Below, piece after piece: positions 10,967 through 24,430 of a stretch of 64,000 nt of DNA. Both the position numbers and the translations under genes were made by a program. Under the pieces are notes generated by a model. The model saw only the letters and a program-made list of their open reading frames with translations, was not told the origin of the DNA and did not search any database. Every line of letters begins with the position of its first letter. Position 1 is the first letter of the stretch. The DNA lies in NCBI GenBank assembly GCA_963693315.1, contig OY856188.1, positions 222,133,517 to 222,197,516 on the forward strand, in the 5' to 3' direction. This DNA comes from Diogma glabrata (Eukaryota > Arthropoda > Insecta > Diptera > Cylindrotomidae).

Positions 10967-11776
10967 GTGGAGTCATATTAGTAAAAAAAAGTGATATATT
11001 TGATGTCAGAGCAAAGTTGAATTTTTTTTTTGTTTTATGTTAAGGACATAAAGTTAGTGGGCATGTAATTATTGAGCAAATTTGGAGGTCCGGAAGTGCC
11101 TCAAAAATGGCAAAAACTGATTTGTGGTGTTTTTTGAGTAGGTCGCTTCACTATTTTGGAAATATTTCGGGCTCTAATGATCATAAAAAAAAAATGAAAA
11201 ATGTCTGTGATTAAATTTCAAATCCATCTAGGGGGGTTAGATACTTTAAAAGTGTATCCTAACCTCAAAAAACCGAATCGCGTGACTTTTTTTTTTTACT
11301 AAATTTATGATAAGGGGCGGAAAAATCATCGAATTTTCATGAAAATTTCAGGAAACATGTATTTTAATAGTCTTAATATGGGATTTAATTTTTATGAAAA
11401 ATTTTAATTTTTTCGGCCACCATTGGCATTTTTCGTTAAATTTGGCATATGGTGCCATTTTATGAGAAGTCATCCAAAATAAAATTTTTTTTTTTGATCT
11501 GTATTTTTTTTTATCTACTTTAACCTAAGTATAATTAAAATTATGTTGCCTTAATTTAAATGCCCATTTTTGGGCATGAAAAAAAAAACATTAATTTTTG
11601 CATTTTTTTGACATTTTACCATATATACCGTATTATTCATGCTATTATCATGTATTTTGCATAAAAGTGAAACATGCAATTCAAATTAATAAAAAATATT
11701 TTTTTAAATTATACATAACCTACAAAACTTTTTTTTCTTGCAATGCAATAAATTGCTTTTGGTAAATAATTAAAAT
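10967..11776 (+). repeat. Left terminal inverted repeat of long-TIR element
   Basis: Matches the reverse complement of 18103-18894 with scattered small differences. Landmarks shared by both arms include TTGGAGGTCCGGAAGTGCCT, TTTCGGGCTCTAATGATCAT and TGCTTTTGGTAAATAATTAA. No coding potential was seen. Confidence 0.9.
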
Positions 11777-11810
11777 TAAACCAATAAAATATATGACATA
11801 ATAATAAAAA
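11777..11810 (+). mobile_element. Penelope-like tail fragment, left half (copy 2)
   Basis: ATATATGACATAATAATAAA matches 10326-10345 in the intact PLE tail. The match resumes at about 17694, so element A inserted between the two halves. Confidence 0.65.
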
Positions 11811-13223
11811 GTCCAAGCGGCACGTATATCCGCTAGAAATAGGTAGATTTCGGGACCAGACAGCTTTGTGTACAAATAGAATTGGATATGTCAGATAAGT
11901 TTAAATAAAAAATTTAACTAGAAACAGAAAATCCAAAAAATCTATCAGACAACCAAACTAAATACATAAACAGAAACTACTTTGTCAATGCAATTTCGAA
12001 TAGTTTTGTTTAATTTGGTTAAAACTACTTAATATCAAATTAAATCCTTTGGTGGATTAACGTTCTAACTATATCACAACTGCCATACTATAATTTATAA
12101 TCAACAACAACATCAAACAACTTTTACACCTCAAATATAATACAAATATCTATCAATTGTAAATATGTAATCAATATACATATATTTATTTCAACTAAAC
12201 CACTTCCAAATATTCCAAAGAAACTATTCCCTAATTCAAAACAATAATAAATCTTCAAAACAACAACAACAAACATTCAAAACAAATTTTTTTACTTTTT
12301 GCGAAAAAAAAAATAAAAAAAATTATATGAAATCTACCTAAAACAAAAGAAATTTTATTTAATTGGGATATTTTTGGGATTTGTTTGTAATTATATCGCG
12401 TTTTAGGGGCTTGGATTGAGTTAGTATAATGTTAATTGCATTGGAACTTCTAGGGTTAGAAAGCTGAAAATTTCTGTTGTTATAGTTGAAAAGTTGAATT
12501 AAAAGCTAGTATTAGTTTAATCAAAATAGACTCGAAAATGATGAAAGCAAGGCCGTTTGCGTTTGTTTTCGTTTTAACCTCAGTCACAGGTTCTCACCTC
12601 TGAACTTAAACAATTTATTTTTTAAGTTTTGGATAGATATAAGTTGGTATCTATGTTTCTGAAAGTTTTCATTTTTGAGCTTGGTCATTTTCATCTAAAT
12701 CAGGGACAACAAAGTTTAGTAAATTTTTAGAACAGCTGATTTTTCAGGAACCCTAAATGCCAAGGTAGTCATCTCACAAAAAATGATAAAAAAAGGTTCA
12801 AATATTCAATATTTATCAATTTTATTTAAACTTTATGTTTCAAACGGAAGTTATAACGCCTTAGATTATTCGATTTTTAGGACTCTAGCCGCTTAAACAG
12901 TACCCCGATATGGCCAGTTCGCGAACTTGTCCAAGAAATTGTTTGCCGCAACATACACAGAAAAAATTTTTTGGTGTAGGTCGAAAATTGCGACCGTGAG
13001 AGTGCCGGATAATTCCGTTATACCTCAAATCGTTATATATATATATATATATATATATTTTTATTATATAGATTTTATACGTCTTAAACCCGACAAGGTA
13101 GGAATTTTTATTGAAAGAGATAATTAATTTCCTTAACCTCACTATTTGTGATTTTCGAAAGTTAGTAGGTATATTCCATACTAGCCTAAGTCACGTGTGC
13201 AGTTATTATTGAATGTTGCCAGT

Positions 13224-13989
<766 letters not shown>

Positions 13990-14237
13990 TCTTATATATA
14001 TAAAAATCACGTGTCACGATGTTTGTCCGCGATGAACTCCGTAACAACGTAACCAATCTTAATGAAATGTTGTACAATGTGTGTATGATGGTCCAGCTTG
14101 AGAGATAGGATAGTTATTATCTTGATTAAATGCCTAAATATTTTTCAATTGTAAATTAAATGTTAAATATGGATTGTTCATATGCCAACTTTCAGATGGC
14201 AGCGTAAATCAATTTATTCAATTGATAGTAAACTTCA

Positions 14238-14471
14238 GGCGTGCTATACACCTGAGCTAAACTATGCGAAATATGCGAACTATGTTTTTAAAAAAGTAAT
14301 GTTTTAATGCGAATAAAGCTTTTTCAAAAAAATGTAATGTTTCCGTTTTTCTTTTCTTTTTTAAATATTTTGTTTCTGTAATGTTTTTTTCTATAATTAC
14401 GTTATATACATTATTTTTTGAAAACATAGTTCACATATTTTGCATAGTTTAGCTCAGGTGTATAGCGCGCT
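14238..14471. mobile_element. Palindromic MITE, copy 1
   Basis: The ends read GCTATACACCTGAGCTAA and its reverse complement. The inverted arms include CTATGCGAAATATGCGAACT. The copy at 15390-15621 has the same arms and an inverted interior. No coding capacity. Confidence 0.8.
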
Positions 14472-15389
14472 TTAACTTCATATAAGGCCATTATTAGACT
14501 ATCAAATATGTTTTAGTAAAAAAGTTTTGTTTTATATTTGATAATAAATGAAAAGCATATCATGCTATGTCAAATACGTTACCAAAGATTATTAACAATT
14601 TTGTGGAGGTTATATATTAATTATAGTAGTGCTATAAAGTATCGAAATCTGTAAAAAATTAGTGTATTGGTTTTTATAAAGTTTGAATAAAAATAAGAGT
14701 AAAAATAAAGAAAACAATAATTTAAATTTATTTTTTAATTTTTTTAAATTTTTCATTGGTCTTCAATGTTAATTTACAAAAATCAATATCAAATAGAAAA
14801 ATACTCTTATACGTATTGCTAATTAAGATAGAACGATTAGAGGTAAAAAAATTGTCATCAAAACTGGATGAAAAACTAGCGAAGTTTATTTTACAACCTT
14901 TATGCTTGATTTATAGTCGGTAACTTTAACTTAACGTCATGTACAAATTGTATGAAAATGCACTAGAACATTTAAAGTCGGTACGTAAACTTAACGTTAA
15001 CTTAACGTAAAGTTCATTTCATTCTATCTTAAGGATTTTTTGACGTTTAGTATAAAAACTGAAGAAAACTAATATTTAATTGCAAGTGTCCATAAAATAA
15101 AATTTTATTTATTAAAAAATGCAAAAGATATAAAAAGAGCGACTTTAATTAAAGCCAAATATTAGCATGAAATTAATATGAAAATAAAGTTTTTTATTTT
15201 TAAATTTTGTATCAAATGTTTATTTCGAATTTTATTATTGTAAATTTTGATTGTGAAATCAGTTTGTTACTTTTAAAGCATTGATTGATTTATAAAATTG
15301 ATTACAAAACCAAAATTAATATCAAATCAAACGTCAAAGAATACGTAATTTCTTACCGACCTTAAATCAAAATTTTGTATAGAGTCTTA

Positions 15390-15621
15390 GGCCCGCTATA
15401 CACCTGAGCTAAGCTATGCGAAATATGCGAACTATGTTTTTAAAAAATAATGTATATAACGTAATTATAGAAAAAAACATTACGGAAACAAAACATTTAA
15501 AAAAGAAAAGAAAAACGGAAACATTACATTTTTTTCAAAAGCTTTATTCGCTTAAAACATTACTTTTTTAAAAACATAGTTCGCATATTTCGCATAGCTT
15601 AGCTCAGGTGTATAGCGGGCC
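15390..15621. mobile_element. Palindromic MITE, copy 2, with TTA target duplication
   Basis: The terminal inverted repeat GGCCCGCTATACACCTGAGC is present at both ends. TTA flanks the element at 15387-15389 and 15622-15624. A 3-bp TTA/TAA duplication is typical of PIF/Harbinger-type transposons, so that origin is suggested. No transposase. Confidence 0.85.
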
Positions 15622-16022
15622 TTAAGTTACGGTTAAGTTAAAGTTAACGTCAACTCTCCAATTTCATTTCGAATTTTTTTTATTGACCAATATATTTGAT
15701 AGTGTAATATACGCCTCATAAATTTGGGTTAGCCAATAGATGGTGCCGTATTTGTATTTAAAAAATTGGTTTTAATGTTAAAGTTTTCCAAATACACAAC
15801 GCTTGCTTTTTCCAATTGTCGTGTATTATTTTTTCATTGGTGATTGGTGATAATTATTTTAATTGGTTTTTTTTTTAATATCGGTTTATGCGCGTAGCTT
15901 GCTTTGATCAATGATTTTTTTCGTTGAATATAATTTTATGAAATAGAAAAATGAATGTATAATATTTTATTAAAATAATATGTCAAATATTTTGAAATAG
16001 CACATTTTTTTGCAAATTTTAG

Positions 16023-16260
16023 GTGAAAAAGATGATGAACAATGTCGTTGAAGCTACAATTTTGAATGGAAAATTCAAAGTGGAAGATGTACTGTTGCTA
16101 CGTATTTCAATGATCGCAACAGATATGGCATTTGAATTCAAACGTTTAGTTTCCAGTGCAACTCGCTTTTGCAATGACCATCAACAACTCAAAACGACTT
16201 TTCTTGAATTTTCTTTCTTATGAGATACCGACAATATGCGACGGGTATAATGTTAAATAA
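16023..16260 (+). pseudogene. Helitron Pif1-like helicase fragment, frameshifted
   Basis: The first frame reads MNNVVEATILNGK, then EDVLLLRISMIATDMAFEFK. This is the region just before the last helicase motif of insect Helitron RepHel proteins, normally a pattern close to NNVIEATILTGKYKG...PRIPMIPTDMPFEFKRL. The expected continuation (FPVQLAFAMTINN) is present but in the next frame, after a shift near 16150. It then diverges and stops at 16258-16260. The rest of the helicase and the Rep nuclease are missing. It identifies the surrounding element as a Helitron. The family comparison is from memory of the motif. Confidence 0.75.
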
Positions 16261-16546
16261 ACAAAAGTTTTACACTATTTGGTGTAAAATAAATAAAGTT
16301 TTTAGAGTGATTAAGTAATTATTTTAATTCACATGAGTTTTGCAATTTTAAAGCATTTTTTATTTTCTCAAAGAAAGACTTCTTTAAAACAGTTTTTGTG
16401 TGTTTCGTGTCGGGAACAAATACAATTTACAATTGTATAATCACAGATGAAGAATTCAATTTAAAAAAATATGCGATAATGAAGTTTCAATTTAGAAATT
16501 ATCTGAACATGAAAATTGTAATATGTTTCGTTGTTGTTTCATCCAC

Positions 16547-16625
16547 TGTGGCTGAGTCTGTAAGATGGCTTTGAACTATGATGTCACTGATGAGTGTAAG
16601 TTCAATTCCGACAATAATTACTTAT
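16547..16625 (+). ncRNA. tRNA-like SINE head related to the hammerhead unit (degenerate)
   Basis: An A-box-like GTGGCTGAGTCTG (16548-16560) and a B-box-like GTTCAATTCC (16600-16609) lie about 50 bases apart, as in Ser/Leu-type tRNA-derived SINEs. Between them is CACTGATGAG, matching the core of the ribozyme at 13478-13552, but GAAA has become GACA and stems I-III do not form. Similarity to the 490-bp unit resumes at 16743-16792 (ATTGATTTGCAACATTCAAT). Confidence 0.5.
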
Positions 16626-17363
16626 TATCGGGAATAATACTTTTAATAATTACTTTGAGCAATAATTACTCACAAAATCGCTTAAAAATTAATATTCCAT
16701 TAATGTTGTCTATATATGGAACATATATGCCAATATATTGACCGTGTGTAAGATATTAGTTTCGCATTGATTTGCAACATTCAATAATAATGACTTTAAA
16801 ATGACTTAAAATGTTGACTAAATAGAAATATTTCTCATCCTATGAATTCAAATCCTATAAATTCATATACAAAAACTTCCAAATAATTTTGATTTTTTTT
16901 TGCATCACTTCTTTTATTCCTTTTTTGCATCACTTCTTTTATACCTTCATCGAATGTATTGTCGCTATTCTTACTGCCCTTGCTGACCATAAAATCATAT
17001 ACCGATCAAAATTTTTTGCAACGTTTTTAGTAACTCCCGGTAAAGAAAGCGTATACTAAGCCGCATGAGCACTGTGAAAATTTGTGAATCCATTTTTGTT
17101 TCGTATAATGTTCTAAATAGTAACACACCTGAAAACTTATTTGATCGCGTTTTTTTTATATATCCTTTGTTTTATATATAATACTATTTTTTTATATTTT
17201 ACTGATCAACTAGAGTGCTGATCCTTCCTTTTACATTCATATTAAAAACAAAAAATAGAAAACCATTTCTCATTACTACTCTTTGAAATTATTGCTAAGT
17301 CAACAAAATGTATACACACAAACTTTATTTATAGGCGTAGCAAAGCACGCCGGGTCCCGCTAG

Positions 17364-17556
<193 letters not shown>

Positions 17557-17693
17557 ATATAAATTTTTTTTTCATTTTGATTTTCCGTCTCCGCTTATCA
17601 TGTATACTGTATAGTCGTTTGGCACCAAAATTTTTCCGAAATTCCGAGATGAAGCACGCTGCAATAGGTAGATTTTTATATAAAATCTACCTA

Positions 17694-17825
17694 AACCTAG
17701 CAGTTGAAGTAGTATATAAGTAATAGTTCAAGCAACATTTGTAATAATAATTTAAACTGAGGATGACGTAAGTCGAAATCGATATTCAATAAAATAAAAA
17801 ATCAAATTCAAATTGTTACTATAAG
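17694..17825 (+). mobile_element. Penelope-like tail, right half (copy 2)
   Basis: Matches 10347-10480, from GCAGTTGAA through CTGAGGATGACGTAAGTC to TTGTTACTATAAG. It continues the left half at 11777-11810. Confidence 0.75.
17748..17795 (+). ncRNA. Hammerhead-like core in second PLE tail
   Basis: CTGAGGA (17757-17763), GAC-GTAA-GTC stem-loop, GAA and palindromic ATCGAT are identical to the core at 10410-10436. Stem I is weaker here, with a mismatch at the third pair. Conservation of the core while the flanks drift supports function in the family. Confidence 0.5.
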
Positions 17826-18102
17826 GAAGTTTATATTATTATTAATAAAATAAAAATTTTAAAAATAAACAGCAAAAAGTATATTTTTAAATATTGCATT
17901 TTATTTCAATAGTGACAAAAGCACACAAACAGTGAATAATATGGAAACCCATAATAACACATATAGAATTTTCAATTGAAAACATAATTGGCGTAAAATT
18001 ATTTATGATGTGTATTTTATATGTTTGAAAAATGTTTGAAAAAAAATGAATATTACATTTTTTCAAAATCTTATATCAAATATTTACAATAATTGTAATA
18101 AC

Positions 18103-18894
18103 ATTTTAATTATTTACCAAAAGCAATTTAGGGCATTGCAAGAAAAAAAAGTTTTGTAGGTTATGTATAATTTAAAAAAATATTTTTTATTAATTTGAAT
18201 TGCATATTTCACTTTTATGCAAAATACATGATAATAGCATAAATAATACCGTATATATGGTAAAATGTCAAAAAAATGCAAAAATTAATGTTTTTTTCTC
18301 ATGCCCAAAAATGGGCATTTAAATTAAGGCAACATAATTTTAATTATACTTAGGTTAAAGTAGATAAAAAAAAATACAGATTAAAAATAAAAATTTATTT
18401 TGGATGACTTCTCATAAAATGGCACCATATGCCAAATTTAAAGAAAAATGCCAATGGTGGCCGAAAAAATTAAAATTTTTTCATAAAAATTAAATCCCAT
18501 ATTAAGACTATTAAAATACATGTTTCCTGAAATTTTCATGAAAATTCGATGATTTTTCCGCCCCTTATCATAAATTTAGTAAAAAAAAGGTGATTCGGTT
18601 TTTTGAGGTTAGGTTACACTTTTAAAGTATCTAACCTCCTAGATGGATTTGAAATTTAATCACAAACATTTTTCATTTTTTTTTATGATCATTAGAGCCC
18701 GAAATATTTCAAAAATAGTGAAGCGACCTACTCAAAAAACACCAAAAAACCAGTTTTTGCCATTTTTGAGGCACTTCCGGACCTCCAAATTTGCTCAATA
18801 ATTACATGCCTACTAACTTTTATGTCCTTAACATAAAACAAAAAAAAATTCAACTTTGCTCTTACTTCAATATAAAATGCTAATATGACTCCAC
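18103..18894 (-). repeat. Right terminal inverted repeat of long-TIR element
   Basis: Reverse complement of 10967-11776; see that entry. Ends in TAATATGACTCCAC followed by TA. Confidence 0.9.
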
Positions 18895-19251
18895 TATGTG
18901 GTTTTCTTTTGACTTTTCTAAATCAACTTATAAATTCGGGTCTGAAAAGAACAAAAAACAAAAGTTGATGTGAAATATGTTTGTTTTAGTGTTATTTAAA
19001 TGGCGGTTGTCTACTTTTAAATTTGAAAAATTTCGTATAATAGCTTATTCTGCAATTGCGTATTGAAATGTTTATAAAAGACTCAATTAATTTGTACATA
19101 AAATAATTTTGTTTTATTCATTCATATTTGTTTTCAATTTAAATTACTTCATTTTAGATAAAAGCGTCTCGTTTTTTTCTATGATGTATCTTTTTTCATC
19201 CGCCCAATGAAATATAATATTTTAATTCTAATAGTTTTTTTTATTGCTTAA
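18895..19251. other. AT-rich spacer, nothing recognised
   Basis: No gene or repeat could be supported. Confidence 0.5.
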
Positions 19252-19471
19252 AGCCGCAATTAGACTATTGCAGAACTCTGCAATATTTCTGCAATGGTAG
19301 TGTGTAAAATATTCATTGCAGAAAAATTTGGCAATGAACTCATTGCAAAACATTGCAATGAGTCATAGCAATGTTTTGCATTGAGTTCATTGCCAAACTT
19401 TTCTGCAATGAGTATTTTACACACTGCCATTGCAGAAATATTGCAGAGTTCTGCAATAGTCTAATTGCGGC
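19252..19471. mobile_element. Palindromic MITE, first of a tandem pair
   Basis: GCCGCAATTAGACTATTGCA at the left end is inverted at the right end, and nearly the whole 220 bp folds back on itself, rich in GCAATG and TTGCAGAA motifs. TTAA flanks it at 19248-19251 and 19472-19475. The TTAA suggests a piggyBac-type origin. Confidence 0.8.
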
Positions 19472-19475
19472 TTAA

Positions 19476-19710
19476 GCCGCAATTAGACTATTGCAGAACT
19501 CTGCAATATTTCTGCAATAGTCGTGCAATGGTAGTGTGTAAAATATTCATTGCAGAAAAGTTTGACAATGAACTCATTGCAAAACACTGCAATGAGTCAT
19601 TGCAATGTTTTGCAATGAGTTCATTGCCACACTTTTTTGCAATGAATATTTTACACACTACCATTGCAGAAATATTACAGAGTTCTGCAATAGTCTAATT
19701 GCGTTGCGGC
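19476..19710. mobile_element. Palindromic MITE, second of a tandem pair
   Basis: Same family and same terminal repeat as 19252-19471, sharing the TTAA at 19472-19475 with it. The right flank is TTTA rather than TTAA. A 77-codon frame through it is an artefact of the repeat. Confidence 0.8.
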
Positions 19711-20889
19711 TTTAGGAGTTTTTTTATTAAATGTTTGTTACATTATTGTATATATATAATATAAAACACAATAATTAATTTTTCAGAATTAAACAATTCA
19801 TAGTTATATAAAAATTTTCGTTAACAAAACGTTTATTTTTTAAATTTTCTTTGTTGATATTAGTAATGTCAAAAAAATGCACATTTTTTTTTTTGATGTA
19901 AATCGAAAAAAAATTGAAGTTTTTTCGTGAATAGAACAAAATTTTTGATTTACATCAGTTTTTTTTATTGATTTGGGTGAAAAGAATTCGACATTAATAT
20001 TCGCTAAATTGAAAATCTTCTTATAAATAATATTTTTAATTATTTGGTTCAAAATATATTTTTAATTAAACATTTAATTTTAACATGAACATGAATGGAA
20101 TGCATGTGTTGTTCTTTAGATCTTCATTTTTAATAACAGATTTGAGAAACTGTTTCTTTTTGGGAAAATGTAAATCACCCTTCTTTTAGATGAAAATCTT
20201 CTTTATAAGAAATAAATTTATCCATGACTACTAAAGAATATATACTTTCCATGCGTATGTTTTCCATTGTAATTGTATTTATTCCACAACTAGTGATTAT
20301 AATTAAATTCTTCAACAGTTCTATAGTTTATTAAATATTACCCCAACAAATTAAAAACTTCATTTGTTGGTATATATCAAAAGGTTAAAACGAGAACAAT
20401 ACATATACCTATAAAATATAAAATAAAACAGTTTTTCTGTGCTATCTATGATGCATGTTTTTCAATATGGTGATAAAAACTTTAGCAGGAAAACTGGAAA
20501 TTAATCGAAATGTTTTTATATAGTGGATAAAATAGCATCTTGTATTTGCATAGGATGATGGCAATTCTTCACTCGGATGATTCTCGGATGAAACTTCATC
20601 CTCGTGAAGAATTGCCATCATTCTCAACTCATACAAGAATTTACTATTTCACTACTACTCTAGTCTCTAGTTTTTCTGATTTGTCATAAGGATTTGTGTA
20701 ATCTTTGTCTTAACATAATTATCTAATAAATACGATCTATCACACAATTTATCTCTTAATCTTATTTTATCTATTATCAGTTCTCATTATCTTAAGTTAC
20801 TACCTCATTTTTTTTCAATTTATTTTAATGTATATATTTTTCTACGTTTCCTATCTTAATTTTTACATTTGGATCTTTTATATCTATGA
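19711..20889. other. AT-rich spacer with one hairpin
   Basis: GATGGCAATTCTTCAC near 20555 pairs with GTGAAGAATTGCCATC near 20604, giving a stem of about 16 bp with a loop of roughly 30 bp. No gene supported. Confidence 0.55.
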
Positions 20890-22965
20890 CCTCATAAGTC
20901 ATAGGGTCCTATAAATGGTGAATCTAATTTTTTTCTTTCACCTACCCTCAACCAGACCTGATCACCTATATTCAAGTCTAATGAATTTGTATTTTTATCA
21001 TACGCGCTATTAGTTAACCGTTATGGAGCACTGTGTCCATAGAAATCGTTTCAAAACTCGACGTAGGTGTGTCAGTTACGGTTAATTCTTCTTTAATATT
21101 CCTAATTTGTGCTCCAATGTGCTCCTAGCACATGACTCGCAAATTCTAACATAACTTTTGATAATTTTACTTATATCCTTCGAAACATATTTCTGCTTTA
21201 ATTTATTTATTGTTCTTTTGAAACCTGAGTGTCTTCCAGGGTATGGTGTATGGTAGTATATCTTTATCAATTCTTCCATTCTGCCTTGATCTAAAATTCT
21301 TTGTGGCGCTTTGTATATTAATATCTTCAGTTCAGTTTGCTTGTGTTCTTCTTTATTCATCCTATGCTGCAGCTCATTAAATACATCTTTAAATTCAGTG
21401 ACATCTACGTTTTTAAATATATCATCATTCATCTCTAGCGCTAGATAATTTATATTTTCACGTTTCATAGCTAACATAAGCTTATCCAATGCAGTTCCTA
21501 AGGCGCTGCGCAGATTTTCACTATTCTACTAGATTACCGTTTTTCATTTTCTTACTTAATTCAATTATACGCAAACTATATTCATTTACTTTATAATCAA
21601 TGCATTTCTCTTTAATCTTCTCACGTAAGTCCTTAATCTCAAAAGATAATCTTCTCATATTCTTTATCTCTGATATTGCGGTACAGTTCTATGAATACAG
21701 CGTGCACTCCGTCTTCACATTTGTGGTGTTTTCCTCAACCTTATTTTTCTTATTCTGCATAGCTCTCGCCGTTACGGCATTTATATTGGAAGTCGGTATC
21801 ATTGCTTTTAATTTGTCCGAATTTATTTCTATTTTTGACAATGCGTCTGCTTTGTATATTTATGTTTCCCTGCTTGTAACTGTATATTTATCTTTCCCTG
21901 CTTGTAACCCTGCTTGTATATTGAACTCTCTTCGCCAATCATACCGTATATAATTCTAGTTTTTAAAATTGAATGAAAAACAAACAAAATAATGTTTCAC
22001 TTTCAATTTAGAATATATTTGAATTGGAACGATGAAATTGCAAATTTGACAGTTTTAGTACAATTAAAATTGGTAAAAATAATTTTGGTACTCAATAGCA
22101 TGGAGTGGAAAACAGTCTTAATTTGTTTTTTATTATAATACTATTAAATATACTTATATTTTGTTTACAATGATTTTAATTAAAATTTACCGAAACAAAA
22201 ATTACCTTTATAGACATCCTTAAAACAAAACTGTTGACTTTCCTTAAATTATTTCGATCATTCAAATAATTTAATTTCACTAAAATTCACTAAAACTTCA
22301 ATCATTTTTTTAGGTATTTTAATTGACACATTTCATTAAATACTTTCACAATTTTTCTTAAAACTATTTTTATTTCACAAAATTTCACTTTATCTGTACT
22401 TCCACTAAGTTCACTATAAATTTCAAGCCCTTACTACTCGAATTTTTTCATATTTATGTTTCATATTTTTGGTTTTAGGGTATTTTATTCAACAAACAAA
22501 AATTAACGAACTGCTGGTAATTGTAAAGGTAGCTAAAAATATTTAACAAACATGTTTGTTGAAAACGGGCAATTAACAAACATGTTTGTTAAAACAATAT
22601 AAAATCAAATAACGTGTCCTTTAAATAAATTCAACAGACCATTGTTTGTTGTATTTTACCAACAATTTTTTTTCAGTGTACCTTATCTTCTATTAATTTA
22701 TCAACCTGCTTGTTTATCTCCTCAATTTGAGATTATGGTATTCTGCAATTTTTTATGTAGACAGGACTCTTGTCTATCTTCGAGATGGTCTGTTTGTAGA
22801 AATAATTTGTTGTTAAAACATCCCCCGTTAAATGAAATATAGCTGCGTATGCTTCACAGATTTTTAAAATTGAGTTTTTCGCTGCGTTATCCCAATTTTC
22901 AATGTTCAACTCTTTCAATAATTTTTTGTACATTTTACATTTTTGTAGGAAATCTGTTGTCACAA
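20890..22965 (-). pseudogene. Gypsy-type LTR retrotransposon relic with large internal deletions
   Basis: Four collinear minus-strand fragments are visible. At 22676-22963, GDVLTTNYFYKQTIS and PVYIKNCRIP mark the protease-to-RT linker, with an in-frame stop after RIP. Around 21780-21880, KADALSKIEINSD is the RNase H end. At 21082-21489, a zinc-binding integrase N-domain has HSGFKRTINKLKQKY and CESCARS. At about 20890-20990, GDQVWLRVGERKK and GPYDL are the integrase C-terminal domain. The RT palm and the integrase catalytic core are missing, and the frames are broken. No LTRs were identified. The motifs recall the 412/mdg1 group but this is uncertain. A non-functional remnant. Confidence 0.75.
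22480..22665. repeat. Small inverted-repeat element
   Basis: TTTTATTCAACAAACAA near the left is matched by TTGTTTGTTGTATTTTA at the right. The 16-bp palindrome AACAAACATGTTTGTT occurs twice inside (22545-22560 and 22575-22590). MITE-like; it lies within the gap of the gypsy relic. Confidence 0.55.
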
Positions 22966-23440
22966 ATCCATGCGAATGGTTCTTAAACCGAAAGGCGAGA
23001 CCAAATCGTACATCATACTAAAGTTTGAGCTTAATCGAACAACGGTTCTAAGAATGGCAGCATATTTAGTGGATGTGTTTCTTTTGTTTGTTTACAATTA
23101 GGAATCGCCGGCGCTTTTTTATTTCTACTTCAATAAAAAAAAGTCGGACAGGTACGAATAAAATTCGCTTGCCAAGAGTTCCGTGAATGTAAAAGAACAC
23201 AATATCAAAAATAAATGACATAAAGCTATGTTGTAAAGTCTTTATATCGCCAGACTATGGACGCATAACAGAATAAATGTTAATTCGTGAACGTCAATTG
23301 TAAATGTCAATCACATCTACATTGATCAAAAATGTTACTTTAGTTTAATTTTTATCCATAGCTGTTTATGTTAGCTAAAGAAAGATTTAACCAGTATTTT
23401 AGTGGTCTAAATTGGGGATATTTGTTCTATAAATCAGCGT
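22966..23440. other. Unannotated spacer
   Basis: Contains GGAATCGCCGGCGC, slightly GC-richer than its surroundings, but no recognisable gene or repeat. Confidence 0.45.
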
Positions 23441-24430
23441 CGAAATATAGGGTGGTATACATACACTTAAAATAGCACTTTTTTATCAATAACTAAAAAA
23501 CTGTGCATCGCAGATTTCTAAAAAATGTTGCAATGTTTCTTAAATTAAGTGTTCTTTCAAATGACACCCCACTCTGGGTCAAAAAAAGTTTTTTTCTACC
23601 CTCTCTTACACCCATCCCCTAAACACACAGAAATATAATTATTTGAGAGTTCGCTATAATTTTCGTTCAAAATGTAGCAAACTTTCTGTCTCTATGAATT
23701 TTTTCAATTTTTTCTGTCAATCAGTGTCGAAACGTAGGGGGGGAACGGTCTGGAATTTGCACATTTTTTAGAATAACTCAAAAACTGTGTACCGATTTCT
23801 AAAAAATGTTGCAATGTTTCTTAAATTAAGAGTTCTTTCAAATGACACCCCACTCGCTTGGGTGAAGAGTTTTTTTTTCACCTTTCCCTACCCCAATCCC
23901 TTAAAAGCACAGAAATATAATTATTTGAGAGTTCGCTATATTTTTCGTTCAGAGTTTATCAAACTTTCTGTCTCTGTGAATTTTTTCAAATTTTTCTGTT
24001 AATTAGGCTCGCAATGCAAGGGGGGGACCAACTTTTTGTGTCACTTTATTGATAATAATTCAAAAACTATGCATTGCAAAATTCTAAAAAAAATGGCAAT
24101 ATTTCTAAAACCAAGTGCTCTTTCAAATGACACCCCACACGACCTGGTTTTAAATGATGTTTTTACCCCTTAACATTCCAACCCCTTTAATAAATATAGT
24201 TATGAGTATCTGCCACTTCTCTATATTTTTCATTAAAAACCTACTCAATATTCTATCATTCCAAATATATTTCAAGATTTTCGATGAAGAAGGGTTGGAG
24301 TTATTCGGGGCAATAAAACATCCAGAAAACGTCATTTTTCAAAATTATACAAAAAATGGTGAGGTGTAAAATTCCAAAATATATTTTTAGATAATGCTGA
24401 AATGAAGCCCTTTCATATGATACCCTACTC
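23441..24430. repeat. Tandem array with about 285-bp units
   Basis: CTTTCAAATGACACCCCAC recurs at about 23554, 23835 and 24120 and in degraded form near 24411 (CTTTCATATGATACCCTAC). Each unit also carries AACTGTG or ACTATGCATTGC, ATTTGAGAGTTCGCTATA and AACTTTCTGTCTCT. Three good units and one degenerate. Frames in it are not conserved between units. It may be the core of a larger element whose end is GTTCCGTATAAAAAACGGAA near 24638. Confidence 0.85.

Noticed and set aside
21600..21953. 117-codon hydrophobic plus-strand frame
   Set aside because: The minus strand here encodes the RNase H-integrase connection of the gypsy relic (KADALSKIE), so this is an antisense shadow.
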